Positions 16,407 to 25,628 of a stretch of 33,394 nucleotides of DNA are shown in pieces. Each line of letters begins with the position of its first letter. The first letter of the stretch is position 1. The DNA is from Candidatus Gastranaerophilales bacterium (GTDB lineage: Bacteria > Cyanobacteriota > Vampirovibrionia > Gastranaerophilales > JANQFW01). A program made the position numbers and the translations under genes. The notes under the pieces were generated by a model. It worked only from the letters and a program-made list of their open reading frames with translations. It did no database searches and was not told the DNA's origin. The stretch is taken from assembly GCA_028280605.1 (NCBI GenBank), contig JANQLL010000006.1, positions 1 through 33,394 on the forward strand, given 5' to 3'.

Positions 16407-16842
16407 ATGTTTTATTAAATTTGTTTTTTGTTTTAGGCTGAAAGCGTTTCGCTATTTTTTTCTTAGTTTAGCTTTTCGCTTGGCTACCTTCCACGTTTAT
16501 AAATATATCTAAGTCGGGATTCATTGTCAACTATTATTTTAGAAAATATTTTTTTAATATTTATTTCTTTTATTAAAGTCAGATTATTCCTTTGTTTTTA
16601 AATGATTTAAATGAACAATTTTTTAAAATATAAGTCATTAATAATATAATCGTCAGTAGTAAATAAAGAATTTAGTAGTTTAAAAAGCCTATTTGAGTTT
16701 GAATAATTGTACTATTTGCTTATTATGATGTATACTATAATAATGAATGTTTAAAAAAATGTCATAAGTGTTATGCAAACTCTAAAATATGCATTTGAAG
16801 TTATTAAAGAGTTGTATTGATATTTGGGGCAAGAGTTATTGA
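16407..16842. other. Intergenic region between tRNA-Glu and the helicase gene
   Basis: Holds the tRNA promoter (16502-16530) and AT-rich DNA. The distal 300 nt presumably contain the helicase promoter, but I see no distinct box pair and no ORF. Confidence 0.5.
16502..16530 (-). promoter_or_regulatory. Sigma70-type promoter of tRNA-Glu
   Basis: On the minus strand a perfect TTGACA (16530-16525), 17-nt spacer, then TATATT (16507-16502). Transcription would start near 16495, giving a leader of about 90 nt before the tRNA. This leader contains a small AGCG-AAA-CGCT hairpin. Confidence 0.75.
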
Positions 16843-19800
16843 TTGAGTAACGAATATTATATGGTAAAAAAATCGACAGAAAAAAGTTATATAAATTTTA
16901 ATTTTGCTTATATTAAAGGCTTGGCTTCTCCCGGCAGCTGGAGGCGAGGCTATGAATATTATCAAAAAAATCAGATTATGGAACACAAACGCGAAGATAA
17001 TATTGTAGAAGCCTATGTAAAAGGAAATTTTCAGGATAAATATACTATTAAATTGGATTTATCTGAAGGCGGAGTAAATGCAAATTGTGATTGTCCTTTA
17101 GAAGAAGAATGGTGTAAACATGCTGTATGTGTTGGGCTAGAGAGTATAAGGCAGCATTATTATGATGCTTATGTTACCGATCAAGCCGGTAAAGTATTTG
17201 AATATGAAGAAGAAAACCCGCCGGAAATAACAAGTTATGAAGGTAATTATAAGATTACCGTGGATTTTGATATAAGACCTAAGTTTGTTGGCATTCAAAT
17301 ATTTGATCGCAAAAAAAATGAAGCAGTTAAAGACATAGAAGCTGTTTTAAGAGCTGTTATCGCCCTGCAAAAGTCTTCAGAGGGACAATTTGATTTTAAT
17401 GCCGCTCAAAAAGCAGAATTAACTCTAATGCAAAATATGTATAAATTTGCAAGACTCGACAAAAAAACAAATTTTTATACAATTCAGTCACACAGGCTTG
17501 ATAGTTTTATAGGCTTATTAGCTCAACTTGAAGAAGTAATCGATGCCAAAAGTAATAAACGATTAATTTTTAAAGATAATGGAGAACCATGGCATTTGAT
17601 TTTGGCAGTAAATGTGTCACTTGTAGGTAATGTATTATTATCCTTGCATTGGAAACGTCCTGATACAGAAGAACTTTTGCCGTTGGAAGAATTGAAGTAT
17701 TTTTCAAAACAAATGAAATGGGCACAATACAAAAATATTATTGTACCCTTAGATACAATGCTATCAAAACTACCGCACTATCTGACACGCTCGACTTTTA
17801 CCGATATAAGAGACGCTGACGGTGGTAAATTTGTATATGAAGAATTGCCACGACTAAAGAAGTTAATGCAGGTTGAAGTCGCAGAATACTTAGAAAAGTT
17901 AGCGCTGGAAGAATCTCATCCGATGAATGTAGTTACACTAGAAACTGACGAAGATGATAAAAAAATATTAAAAGCGACGCTTGAGTTTGAATACGATGGT
18001 ACATTAGTTCCTTACGGCAAGTTAGCAGAGAAAACACCTTATGTTACTGTTAAAAATCCTGAAGAGGAAATAATTTATTGGGTAAAAAGAAACTTAAAAC
18101 AAGAAGAAATGGCTTATAAAATTCTTATAAACAGTAAATTTTTACCGAAACAAACAAATAATCTTCAAATAGCCGGTGATGATGCCATTGATTTTTACAA
18201 TGATATTCTTTTCCAACTCGGGGATGAATTCTGGAGATTCGAAGAAACAGAAGATGTTCCGGGAAATTTTGAAGTAGCAGCCTCTAAGCTGAAAATTAGC
18301 GCGAAAATTGACTTTGATAAGTCTATAGATAGTTTTAACATGCAATTTAACTTTAAAGTAGGCAGAAAAAAAGTTGAACAAGAAACAATTCAGAACTTAT
18401 TCCAACAAGGGCAAAAGTATTTTTACATGGAAGGTTTGGGCTATGTAGAAATCCCACCATTAAAGATTTTACAGTTAAACAAGAGTTTAACCGCATTTGA
18501 CTCAGAACTCAGAGATGAGAACAAGTACAATGTAAAAACATTCAGGGCCGGTATTGTCTCCGACCTTTTGGAGCAAAAAATAGACATAAAAATGTCTGAC
18601 AAATTTAAAGAATTTTGGGATAAAATTAGCTCCTTTAATACATTTGAAGATGTTCAACTACCAGACGGCGTTGATGCAAACCTTAGGGAATACCAACGAA
18701 AAGGCTTTAACTGGCTGTGGTTTTTATATTCTTACGGGCTTAACGGCATTCTTGCGGATGATATGGGTCTTGGTAAGACTCTTCAAACCCTTACTCTTAT
18801 ACAAAAAGCTAAAGAAGAGCATGGCCATCAGCCTTGTTTAGTAGTATGCCCTACATCAGTTGTATTTAACTGGGAAAGTGAAATACAGAAGTTTACAAAG
18901 GATTTGACCAGTTTAAATCTTACAGGTTCTACAAGAAAAGACTTTTTTAATAAAATTGATAAATATGATATTGTTATAACAAGCTATGCTCTATTAAGAA
19001 GAGATATAGATGTCTTAAAAAATTATGATTTCAGGTTAATTATCCTGGATGAGTCCCAAAATATAAAAAATCAAGAATCCTTAACTGCACAAAGTGCAAA
19101 GCAATTAACCTGTGCACATAGGTTCGCATTATCCGGTACACCTATAGAAAACAGACTATCCGAGCTTTGGAGTGTGTTTGATTTTTTAATGCCGGGATTT
19201 TTATATGACTTAAATGAATTTGACTACAGATATATTACGCCTATTGAAACAAGAGGCGATATATCTGTTGGAGACAAGTTAAAAAAACAAGTTTATCCGT
19301 TTATTTTAAGAAGATTAAAAAGAGATTGCGCAAAAGATCTGCCTGATAAGCTTGAAAGCGTTGCGTATTGTCAAATGACTTCAGATCAGAGAGACCTTTA
19401 TCTTGATGTGCTTGACAGTACAAGGGCTGAAATATTTGAAAAAATTGGTAAAGATGGATTTGAAAAGAGCAAGATTTCAATATTCTCTGCTTTAATGAAG
19501 TTAAGACAAATTTGTAACCATCCACAGTTATTTGACAAGAACGGACATTATAAAAATATAGATTCCGGTAAATTTGAACACTTTAAAGAAATGCTGGAAG
19601 AAATAGTTAGCGAAGGTCATAGAGTTCTTATATTCAGTCAGTTTGTTCAAATGTTAGATATTGTTAAGGACTGGCTGGAAGAAAAGCGTATTAAATACGA
19701 ATATTTAACAGGCCGCACTACAGATAGAGCTGAAAGAGTACAAAGATTTAACTCTGATAGTAGTATACCGATATTTTTGTTAAGTTTAAAAGCCGGTGGT

Positions 19801-20079
19801 ACGGGGTTAAATTTAACCGGTGCGGATTATGTTATACATTATGACCCTTGGTGGAATCCTGCAGTTGAAGATCAAGCTACGGACAGGGCACATCGTATTG
19901 GTCAGACTAAAAAAGTTTTTGTGTACAGGTTTATAACTAAAGGTACTGTCGAAGAAAAAATTATGAGGCTAAAAGAAAGAAAGCGTGGTCTTGTAGACTC
20001 AATTATTTCAGTAGACAGAACTATTGAAAAATCAATTACCTTTGATGATATTAAAGATATTCTTTCGCCTGACTTTTAG
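16843..20079 (+). CDS. SNF2-family helicase with N-terminal SWIM zinc finger
   Basis: 1078 residues. An N-terminal SWIM finger (CDCPLEEEWCKH, Cys82, Cys84, Cys91, His93) is followed by a bacterial SNF2-associated region (about 120-600). The two-lobed helicase core is at about 610-1060: ADDMGLGKTLQT with Walker lysine 645, CPTSVVFNWESE, DESQ at 736-739 in place of DEAQ/DEAH, ALSGTPIENRLSELWSVFDF, SLKAGGTGLNLTGADYVIHY and QATDRAHRIGQTKKV. Such proteins translocate on duplex DNA and remodel protein-DNA complexes, often in transcription or repair. The start is uncertain: a stop lies just before the TTG at 16843, and the next ATG is at 16861. Neither has a strong ribosome site. It overlaps the convergent gene's stop by 4 nt. 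Confidence 0.93.
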   Translation: MSNEYYMVKKSTEKSYINFNFAYIKGLASPGSWRRGYEYYQKNQIMEHKREDNIVEAYVKGNFQDKYTIKLDLSEGGVNANCDCPLEEEWCKHAVCVGLESIRQHYYDAYVTDQAGKVFEYEEENPPEITSYEGNYKITVDFDIRPKFVGIQIFDRKKNEAVKDIEAVLRAVIALQKSSEGQFDFNAAQKAELTLMQNMYKFARLDKKTNFYTIQSHRLDSFIGLLAQLEEVIDAKSNKRLIFKDNGEPWHLILAVNVSLVGNVLLSLHWKRPDTEELLPLEELKYFSKQMKWAQYKNIIVPLDTMLSKLPHYLTRSTFTDIRDADGGKFVYEELPRLKKLMQVEVAEYLEKLALEESHPMNVVTLETDEDDKKILKATLEFEYDGTLVPYGKLAEKTPYVTVKNPEEEIIYWVKRNLKQEEMAYKILINSKFLPKQTNNLQIAGDDAIDFYNDILFQLGDEFWRFEETEDVPGNFEVAASKLKISAKIDFDKSIDSFNMQFNFKVGRKKVEQETIQNLFQQGQKYFYMEGLGYVEIPPLKILQLNKSLTAFDSELRDENKYNVKTFRAGIVSDLLEQKIDIKMSDKFKEFWDKISSFNTFEDVQLPDGVDANLREYQRKGFNWLWFLYSYGLNGILADDMGLGKTLQTLTLIQKAKEEHGHQPCLVVCPTSVVFNWESEIQKFTKDLTSLNLTGSTRKDFFNKIDKYDIVITSYALLRRDIDVLKNYDFRLIILDESQNIKNQESLTAQSAKQLTCAHRFALSGTPIENRLSELWSVFDFLMPGFLYDLNEFDYRYITPIETRGDISVGDKLKKQVYPFILRRLKRDCAKDLPDKLESVAYCQMTSDQRDLYLDVLDSTRAEIFEKIGKDGFEKSKISIFSALMKLRQICNHPQLFDKNGHYKNIDSGKFEHFKEMLEEIVSEGHRVLIFSQFVQMLDIVKDWLEEKRIKYEYLTGRTTDRAERVQRFNSDSSIPIFLLSLKAGGTGLNLTGADYVIHYDPWWNPAVEDQATDRAHRIGQTKKVFVYRFITKGTVEEKIMRLKERKRGLVDSIISVDRTIEKSITFDDIKDILSPDF

Positions 20080-20591
20080 TAACTATTTGCTGAGTCAAAT
20101 ATTGACTTTTGTTGTTTTTTTTCTGCAACTTTGCTTATGGTATTAGTTACACAAAGGAGTTTATCTTTTAGTGGTGCTAATTGGGATTTTAGAGTAGAAA
20201 ATTGTCTCTCTGCTTTAGATATGTCGTAATTTATTGAATCTAATTTTTGACTAAAGATTCCTAGGTAGTATAATTCTTCTTGATTAAATTTTTTATGAAC
20301 TCTTGCATTTTCAGTTAATATAGATAAGCCTTCACCTAAAGAGCATAGAACAGGTTCAATACATTTCAGCATACGCTTTAATAAGTTTAGACTTTCTTCT
20401 GCCGTTGCGACTTTTGAATTTAAGTCATTCAGTTGTGTTAGTGGCGCTTGTTCCAATTTATTCTTTTTATGCGTATGATGCGCTCTATTATATCCTTTAA
20501 ACGAGGAGTCCTTTTTTTTATTTTGTTTAAAACTTATTTTTTTACACTGGTTATTATATCTGATTCCTGATGTTTTCATATTTATACTCAT
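20076..20591 (-). CDS. Lineage-specific helical protein with N-terminal SGIxYN / F-x-G tail
   Basis: 171 residues, unknown function. It begins with a basic tail: SGIRYNNQCKKISFK and DSSFKGYN at about residues 31-38. About 55-160 is heptad-like helix with a likely turn near 80-95 (two-helix coiled coil), followed by a polar end. There is no membrane segment. AAAGGA lies 19 nt upstream of the first ATG and 31 nt from the ATG at residue 5, so the start is soft. Directly upstream on the same strand is a broken paralog. The stop overlaps the helicase stop tail-to-tail. Confidence 0.7.
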   Translation of the reverse strand: MSINMKTSGIRYNNQCKKISFKQNKKKDSSFKGYNRAHHTHKKNKLEQAPLTQLNDLNSKVATAEESLNLLKRMLKCIEPVLCSLGEGLSILTENARVHKKFNQEELYYLGIFSQKLDSINYDISKAERQFSTLKSQLAPLKDKLLCVTNTISKVAEKKQQKSIFDSANSY

Positions 20592-20606
20592 ATTTGTTTT
20601 TTATCT

Positions 20607-20820
20607 TTAATCCTTTATATGTACAAACTTGAAGTCATAATCGCCTTCTTTAGTATCTATAGCTTTAGTAGAACCGCTTAATTTTGTATTCTTATCGAAT
20701 AGTTATTGATTCAAAAATTCCATAGTCAAGCTCTACAGAGCTATCGCCTTTTATATTGTTTTCTTTCTTTTTAATACCAGTTTTATTGTACTGATTATAG
20801 CCGATTCCTGACATTTTCAT
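20607..20820 (-). pseudogene. Frameshifted small paralog of the SGIxYN / F-x-G protein
   Basis: From ATG 20820 (or the ATG at 20814, with AAAGGA 9 nt upstream) the frame reads MKMSGIGYNQYNKTGIKKKE and on, stopping at 20692 after 42 codons. Shifting frame just before this stop continues a protein-like stretch (FDKNTKLSGSTKAIDTKEGD) to TAA at 20607. The whole is 214 nt, one over a multiple of three, so one indel explains both halves. The N-terminus matches the downstream protein (MKTSGIRYNN). Either a decayed tandem copy or a sequencing error. Confidence 0.6.
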
Positions 20821-21589
20821 AATTCCTTTTCCATTTTTAAGAATAATATTATTATTTTCTTATAAAAAACCTTAAGATAAAAAGGTGCTGAGTTAATAAG
20901 TCAATAAATTTTTACATATTTTTAATTTTTAAATTCGAAAAAGCATTTTGTAATATTCTAATAAATAAATATTACCAAGATAGTAGCAATCATATATTTT
21001 CTTATTAATCATAATTGATATAAATTTTTGTAAAAATTTGAATTTTTTTTAAGTATTTAAAAAATAAATAAATTTTATAAGTATATAGTTAAATATTGCA
21101 TCAAATTATATAATTATATAATATTTTGAACTTATAATGGTAATAAGTAAGTAAATTAGGGTTTAACTACTTCTATATTTCTATATATAAAGAATTGTGG
21201 TTTAATTGTTAATGGAGAAAATAATTCATATCAAAATCAAGAATTTTTTATTATAATATTTTGAAAAAAAAATTAATAAGTTAATCAGTTAAATAATAAG
21301 AAAATACAAATATTTTAATTAATAGATTGAAATTAGTTTAAAATGAAACAATAACTCATAGAATATAAATATGAAAATCTATATATAAAAAGGGGGAACT
21401 GTACGAATTGTTCGTGCAGATCTTAAGCGGGATCAGAGGTCTCCGCTTTTTTTTTTATGGGGTAATAATTAGAAAACTTTTTATCGCCTAATTAATTATT
21501 CTGCCGCAAGGTGGAATAGATTTTTTTGCAATTAATGTAAAAATAATATGGTCTTTAATATCAGTTGAAAAAATTAAGGACTAATAACA
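20821..21589. other. Long AT-rich intergenic region ending in a two-hairpin RNA element
   Basis: About 570 nt of extremely AT-rich DNA with no ORF worth calling, then the structured element at 21391-21452, then 137 nt to the kinase gene. AT tracts such as ATATAATTATATAATATT suggest promoters but cannot be assigned. Confidence 0.5.
21391..21452 (+). ncRNA. Candidate small RNA or leader: two hairpins with terminator and possible pseudoknot
   Basis: GC-rich island in AT-rich DNA. Hairpin 1: CTGTACGAA (21399-21407), loop TTG, TTCGTGCAG (21411-21419) with one wobble pair. Hairpin 2: AAGCGG (21425-21430) with CCGCTT (21443-21448) and then a ten-T run, a good intrinsic terminator. AGATCT (21418-21423) can pair with AGGTCT (21437-21442) in the loop of hairpin 2, giving an H-type pseudoknot or a competing fold. 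It could be a stand-alone sRNA of about 60 nt or an attenuator 140 nt ahead of the histidine kinase. No known family recognised. Confidence 0.5.
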
Positions 21590-23977
21590 ATGCAGCTTAA
21601 TATTAAAAGTCTATTTTGTCCTCCCATTAAACTAATTAACAGTTTAAAATTTTATCAAAAATTTGGGATTACAATTTTTTTAGTACTGATATTATTTATA
21701 ATAACTGTCTACTTGTTGTTTAGCGAAATCAATAAATGGATCGCATTTACAGAAAAAGAATCTATTGGAGTTGAGTATATTATTGAAATGAATTATTTAA
21801 TTAAGAACATACAAGAGCATAGGGGATTCGCTAATGCTTACTTCAGTGGACTAACGATATTTAGTGAAGAGCTACTAAGAAAAGAAACTGATATTAAAAA
21901 GAGTATTCAAAAAGTTGATGATGTAGAAAAGAAATACAAGCAATTTTTAACAAACAATCCTAAATGGGCAGATATAAAAACAAAAATTTCAGATTTAAAA
22001 AAGAAAAAACTTCTTGTCCCAGCGGAAGAAAGTTTTAAGCAGCATACAAATGTAATAAAAAAACTTTTAGTGCTTATTGACGACATTGGTGATGAGTCAA
22101 ATTTGATACTAGATCCCACTTTAGAATCATACTATCTTGGTGATTCTGTCCTCCATAAAATACCTATATTAAACGAAGAAATGGCACAAATAAGAGGAAG
22201 AAACCTTGGAATCCTAGAGAAAAAATATGGAACGATTGAAGAGCAAAGGGCTATACTAAGTGATTTACCAATAATAATGTTGATGCTGGATCAAGTAAAT
22301 TCTAATTATAATAAGGTTTCAAAAACAAATGACCTTATCAAAACAAAGTTAGATGACTATATTAAGAAAACAAATATCAATACAAAAGAGTTTATCAATT
22401 TAATAAACTTTCACTTACTTACAGAAAAAATTTCAAAAGTTGATCCAAAAAATGCTTTTAAACAGCTATCAAGAGCTATTAATGGCAATTATGATTTTCT
22501 TTATCAAATGTCATTAACGCTAAAGCATCTTTTTACTCAACGAATTAAAGATTATATGTCTGTAAAATATTTTATAACTATAATAGCTAGCATAATCTTT
22601 TTGATAATAACTTATTTATATGTGGGTTTTTTCCTTTCTATAAAAAATTCATTTAAAAAATTTAAAGAAGCCTCTAATAAAATAGCAAAAGGTGAATTTA
22701 CTACCAGAGTTAATTTAGATACAAAGGATGAACTAAATGAATTAGGCTGGAATTTAAATATCATGGCCGAAAGATTGCAAGAATTATTTAGAAAAGAAAC
22801 CATTCTCATAGACGTTATGAGGGATATAACAAAATTTGAAACTCAGAGTGATTTATATACTTTTGTCTTGGAGAGAGCCATAGAAGCTTATAACGCAAAT
22901 AGAATTATGTACTTACACTATAATGCTGATAAAGATTTAGTTGTTTCTAATGAAGTGATTAAAAACGGACACTATGAACCTTTAATTAATCAAATAATTT
23001 TTAGTTCTGCATATATAAGCAAATGTTTTCAGGATAAATTGGAAGATGCTTGTGTCGTAAATAATGTTGATAAGGACATTATTAATGTTGAAATAAAAAA
23101 TAAATTATTAAGTCACAATATTAAATCATTTATTATGTACCCAATTAGTGTTCAATATCCTAGCATAAGAAGCAAGGATATATTAGGTTTTACAATGATT
23201 GCCTCTGGTAGTACGCGAATCTGGTATAACCACGAGGCGGAGTTTTTCAAGATTCTTAATGATGCTGTATCAATAATTTATATAGAAATAGTGGACAAGA
23301 AAAAAAGAGAGGAAATGAAATCAACTTTTATTGCGACTCTTACTCACGACTTAAGGAGCCCGATTAATGCGGAGCAAAAAGCTCTTGAATACATACTATC
23401 AAGAAATTCAAATACTACTTTAAGTAACTACTTGGAATACTTAACTGATATGTATAACACAAATGAAGAGCTATTAAGGATTGTAGATAATATTCTTACA
23501 ATTTATCATTATGAGTCTGGTAAGCTTGAGTTGAAAACAAAGCTGGAAGATGTTAAGCAAATTTTAAATACGGCAGTTAAATCAACGGAATTTTTGGCAA
23601 AAAGCGAAGAATCCGAGATAATCACCAATATACCTGATAATTTGCCTGAGGTTTATATTAATTCTGATGCTATTTACAGAGTTATTATAAATTTATTAAG
23701 CAATTCTATTAAACATAATAAAAAAGGAACAAGCATAAAGCTTATGGCAAAAAAAGCAGGTGATGAAATTCAAATTTCTGTGTCCGATAGTGGTAGGGGT
23801 ATCCCTGAGCAAGAACGACAGCATATCTTCCAACGGTTTCCTACTGCTAAAAGATCAATAGGTACGGGGTTGGGATTGTATATTTCAAAAGTTATTATTG
23901 AGCAGCACAAAGGCCGAATATGGTTTGATACCGTAGTAGGCAAGGGCACGACTTTTTATTTTACATTGCCTCTATAA
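21590..23977 (+). CDS. Membrane sensor histidine kinase (NIT-like sensor, HAMP, GAF-like, HisKA, HATPase)
   Basis: 795 residues. Membrane segment at about 23-43; an extracytoplasmic helical sensor whose IQEHRGFANAYFSG (about 73-86) resembles the (L/I)Q-ERG-S-Y core of nitrate/nitrite-sensing (NIT) domains; second membrane segment at about 324-348; HAMP (about 350-405); a GAF-like linker domain (about 410-570); HisKA with ATLTHDLRSPIN, phospho-acceptor His586; and an ATPase domain with NLLSNSIKHN, SDSGRGIP and GTGLGLYIS. It autophosphorylates and should pass phosphate to a response regulator, but none is encoded nearby, so it is an orphan. AAGGA lies 9 nt before ATG. Signal unknown; nitrate is only a family-level hint. 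Confidence 0.92.
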   Translation: MQLNIKSLFCPPIKLINSLKFYQKFGITIFLVLILFIITVYLLFSEINKWIAFTEKESIGVEYIIEMNYLIKNIQEHRGFANAYFSGLTIFSEELLRKETDIKKSIQKVDDVEKKYKQFLTNNPKWADIKTKISDLKKKKLLVPAEESFKQHTNVIKKLLVLIDDIGDESNLILDPTLESYYLGDSVLHKIPILNEEMAQIRGRNLGILEKKYGTIEEQRAILSDLPIIMLMLDQVNSNYNKVSKTNDLIKTKLDDYIKKTNINTKEFINLINFHLLTEKISKVDPKNAFKQLSRAINGNYDFLYQMSLTLKHLFTQRIKDYMSVKYFITIIASIIFLIITYLYVGFFLSIKNSFKKFKEASNKIAKGEFTTRVNLDTKDELNELGWNLNIMAERLQELFRKETILIDVMRDITKFETQSDLYTFVLERAIEAYNANRIMYLHYNADKDLVVSNEVIKNGHYEPLINQIIFSSAYISKCFQDKLEDACVVNNVDKDIINVEIKNKLLSHNIKSFIMYPISVQYPSIRSKDILGFTMIASGSTRIWYNHEAEFFKILNDAVSIIYIEIVDKKKREEMKSTFIATLTHDLRSPINAEQKALEYILSRNSNTTLSNYLEYLTDMYNTNEELLRIVDNILTIYHYESGKLELKTKLEDVKQILNTAVKSTEFLAKSEESEIITNIPDNLPEVYINSDAIYRVIINLLSNSIKHNKKGTSIKLMAKKAGDEIQISVSDSGRGIPEQERQHIFQRFPTAKRSIGTGLGLYISKVIIEQHKGRIWFDTVVGKGTTFYFTLPL

Positions 23978-24033
23978 TAGTGATTTTTCCATTTATTACT
24001 TTTTCCTTTAGTAAATAATAACTCGCATATAGC

Positions 24034-25419
24034 TTAATAAAACTTAGTAACCAGCTTAAGCATTCTTTGAATATTTGTTAACTTCATTTTTTCCATCATC
24101 CAGGTTTCTGCAACTCGCTTAGTTAAAAAGCCCATGGTAGGAAACGAATGCGCAAGCAGCATAATATCATATATCTTAATATTTTTTTGAATAGCCAAAG
24201 CCCATTCATTAATCATCTCACCTGATCCATAACCTGCAATGCTTGCTCCATATATCTTACCCAGTTTGGACACAAATACTTTTACGAATCCAACTTCTTT
24301 TTTCTCTGCAATAGCTGCTCCATAGTCGTCATAATTAACCTTTACGGTATCATATTTAATATTTTTTTGTTTTAATTGTTTTTCACTCATACCAACAAAA
24401 GAAATCTGCGGATCAGTAAACACTGTCCATGGAATAACGTACTTATCAATATCTTGCTTCATAAAAAACGGCATCATAGAATTCATTATGCCAATCATAC
24501 CTTGCATCATAGCGGCATGTGACAACAATACTTTACCATTGCAATCACCAACAGCATAAATATTAGACACATTGGTTTGCAGGTGTTTATTTACAATAAC
24601 TTCACCCTTTAGACCTGTTTTTATTCCGGCATTTTCAAGTTTTAATGAGGCCATATCAATTTTTCTGCCAGCTGCAACTAATAACTTTTCAGAAGTTATT
24701 TTGTCGCCCTTATCAGTTTCGATAGTTACAAGTTCACCTTCTTTACAGGCTTTTAATATTTTTCTTTCATTTAAATATTTAATATTTTCTCTGTCAAAAA
24801 CAGATTGTAAAAGCTCTCCGGCTTCTTGATCCCCGGCAGGTACTAAATAAGAATCGTATTGTACAATAGTCACATTCGTACCTAATCGCGCAAAAGCTTG
24901 TGCCATCTCTGCCCCAATGGCACCACCGCCTATAACGGTTAGACTTTTAGGAATAGAATCCTGTTTAAAAATATTTTCGTTTGTTAAATAATCAATATCA
25001 TTAATTCCATCAATCGGTGGTATAAGAGGCTTTGTACCGGTGGCAATGAAAATTTTTTTAGCAGTATAAGTTTTTTCGCCCACTTTTACGGTATGTTTAT
25101 CTATAAATTCAGCCCGGCCTTGATTTATTACCAGATGCACCTTTTCAAACATTTTTTTTGTTTTGTGTTCTCCAATAAAGTCCAAATCTTTTTGAATGCC
25201 TGCAAAAGGAGTGTTTTGTAGCGGAACCTTCTTTACAAATTGTTTTCTTGCTATTTCCAAAAGTGCTTTACTCGGGATACATCCAACATTCATGCACTCC
25301 CCGCCGATTTTATGCTTTTCGATAGCGCAAACTTTAAGTCCCATTTCTGCACCCATAACAGAAACAGCCATGCCGGCAGGACCTAAACCTATTGTTATTA
25401 AATCAAAATCGTATTTCAT
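24034..25419 (-). CDS. Pyridine nucleotide-disulfide oxidoreductase, MerA/Lpd-like
   Basis: 461 residues, FAD enzyme of the dihydrolipoamide dehydrogenase/mercuric reductase family. FAD loop GLGPAGMA (11-18), redox disulfide GGECMNVGCIPSK (Cys42 and Cys47), NAD(P)-binding VIGGGAIGAEMA, and IYAVGDCNGKVLLSHAAM for the FAD ribityl site. In true Lpd the C-terminal motif H-P-T-x-S-E supplies a His-Glu dyad. Here the region reads HSFPTMGFLTK, so by eye both dyad residues are replaced, as in mercuric reductase. It is therefore probably not lipoamide dehydrogenase. It is the last gene of an arsR, ferredoxin, oxidoreductase operon and may exchange electrons with the ferredoxin. GAGGT lies 10 nt before ATG. 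Confidence 0.85.
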   Translation of the reverse strand: MKYDFDLITIGLGPAGMAVSVMGAEMGLKVCAIEKHKIGGECMNVGCIPSKALLEIARKQFVKKVPLQNTPFAGIQKDLDFIGEHKTKKMFEKVHLVINQGRAEFIDKHTVKVGEKTYTAKKIFIATGTKPLIPPIDGINDIDYLTNENIFKQDSIPKSLTVIGGGAIGAEMAQAFARLGTNVTIVQYDSYLVPAGDQEAGELLQSVFDRENIKYLNERKILKACKEGELVTIETDKGDKITSEKLLVAAGRKIDMASLKLENAGIKTGLKGEVIVNKHLQTNVSNIYAVGDCNGKVLLSHAAMMQGMIGIMNSMMPFFMKQDIDKYVIPWTVFTDPQISFVGMSEKQLKQKNIKYDTVKVNYDDYGAAIAEKKEVGFVKVFVSKLGKIYGASIAGYGSGEMINEWALAIQKNIKIYDIMLLAHSFPTMGFLTKRVAETWMMEKMKLTNIQRMLKLVTKFY

Positions 25420-25445
25420 TATTGTTCTTACCTCACGCTTGTAAC

Positions 25446-25628
25446 TTATTTTACTACTTCAATTGCTTTTTTCGGACAAAACTTAATGCATTTCATGCAC
25501 TGTTTACACAAATCAATATTAATTTCCGGCAAGTTAAATTCAAGTTGAGTAATAGCCTTAAAAGGGCATATATTAATAGCCGGACATTTATGATCCTGTG
25601 GGCATTTATCTTTATTTACCCTGAGCAT
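25446..25628 (-). CDS. Small 4Fe-4S ferredoxin-like protein
   Basis: 60 residues with a 2x[4Fe-4S]-like cysteine layout: an irregular first cluster motif (CPQDHKCPAINICPFKAI) and a regular second one (CKQCMKCIKFCPKKAI). Expected cytosolic electron carrier. The start overlaps the end of arsR by 13 nt, and its GGAGGG ribosome site (6 nt before ATG) lies inside the arsR frame, so translation is likely coupled. The oxidoreductase gene follows 26 nt downstream and is a likely redox partner. The uneven first spacing could reflect one modified cluster. Confidence 0.85.
   Translation of the reverse strand: MLRVNKDKCPQDHKCPAINICPFKAITQLEFNLPEINIDLCKQCMKCIKFCPKKAIEVVK

Noticed and set aside
24034..25419. 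Lipoamide dehydrogenase (lpd) of a 2-oxoacid dehydrogenase complex.
   Set aside because: No E1/E2 genes nearby and the C-terminal His-Glu dyad motif is replaced; the operon partners are a ferredoxin and an ArsR regulator.
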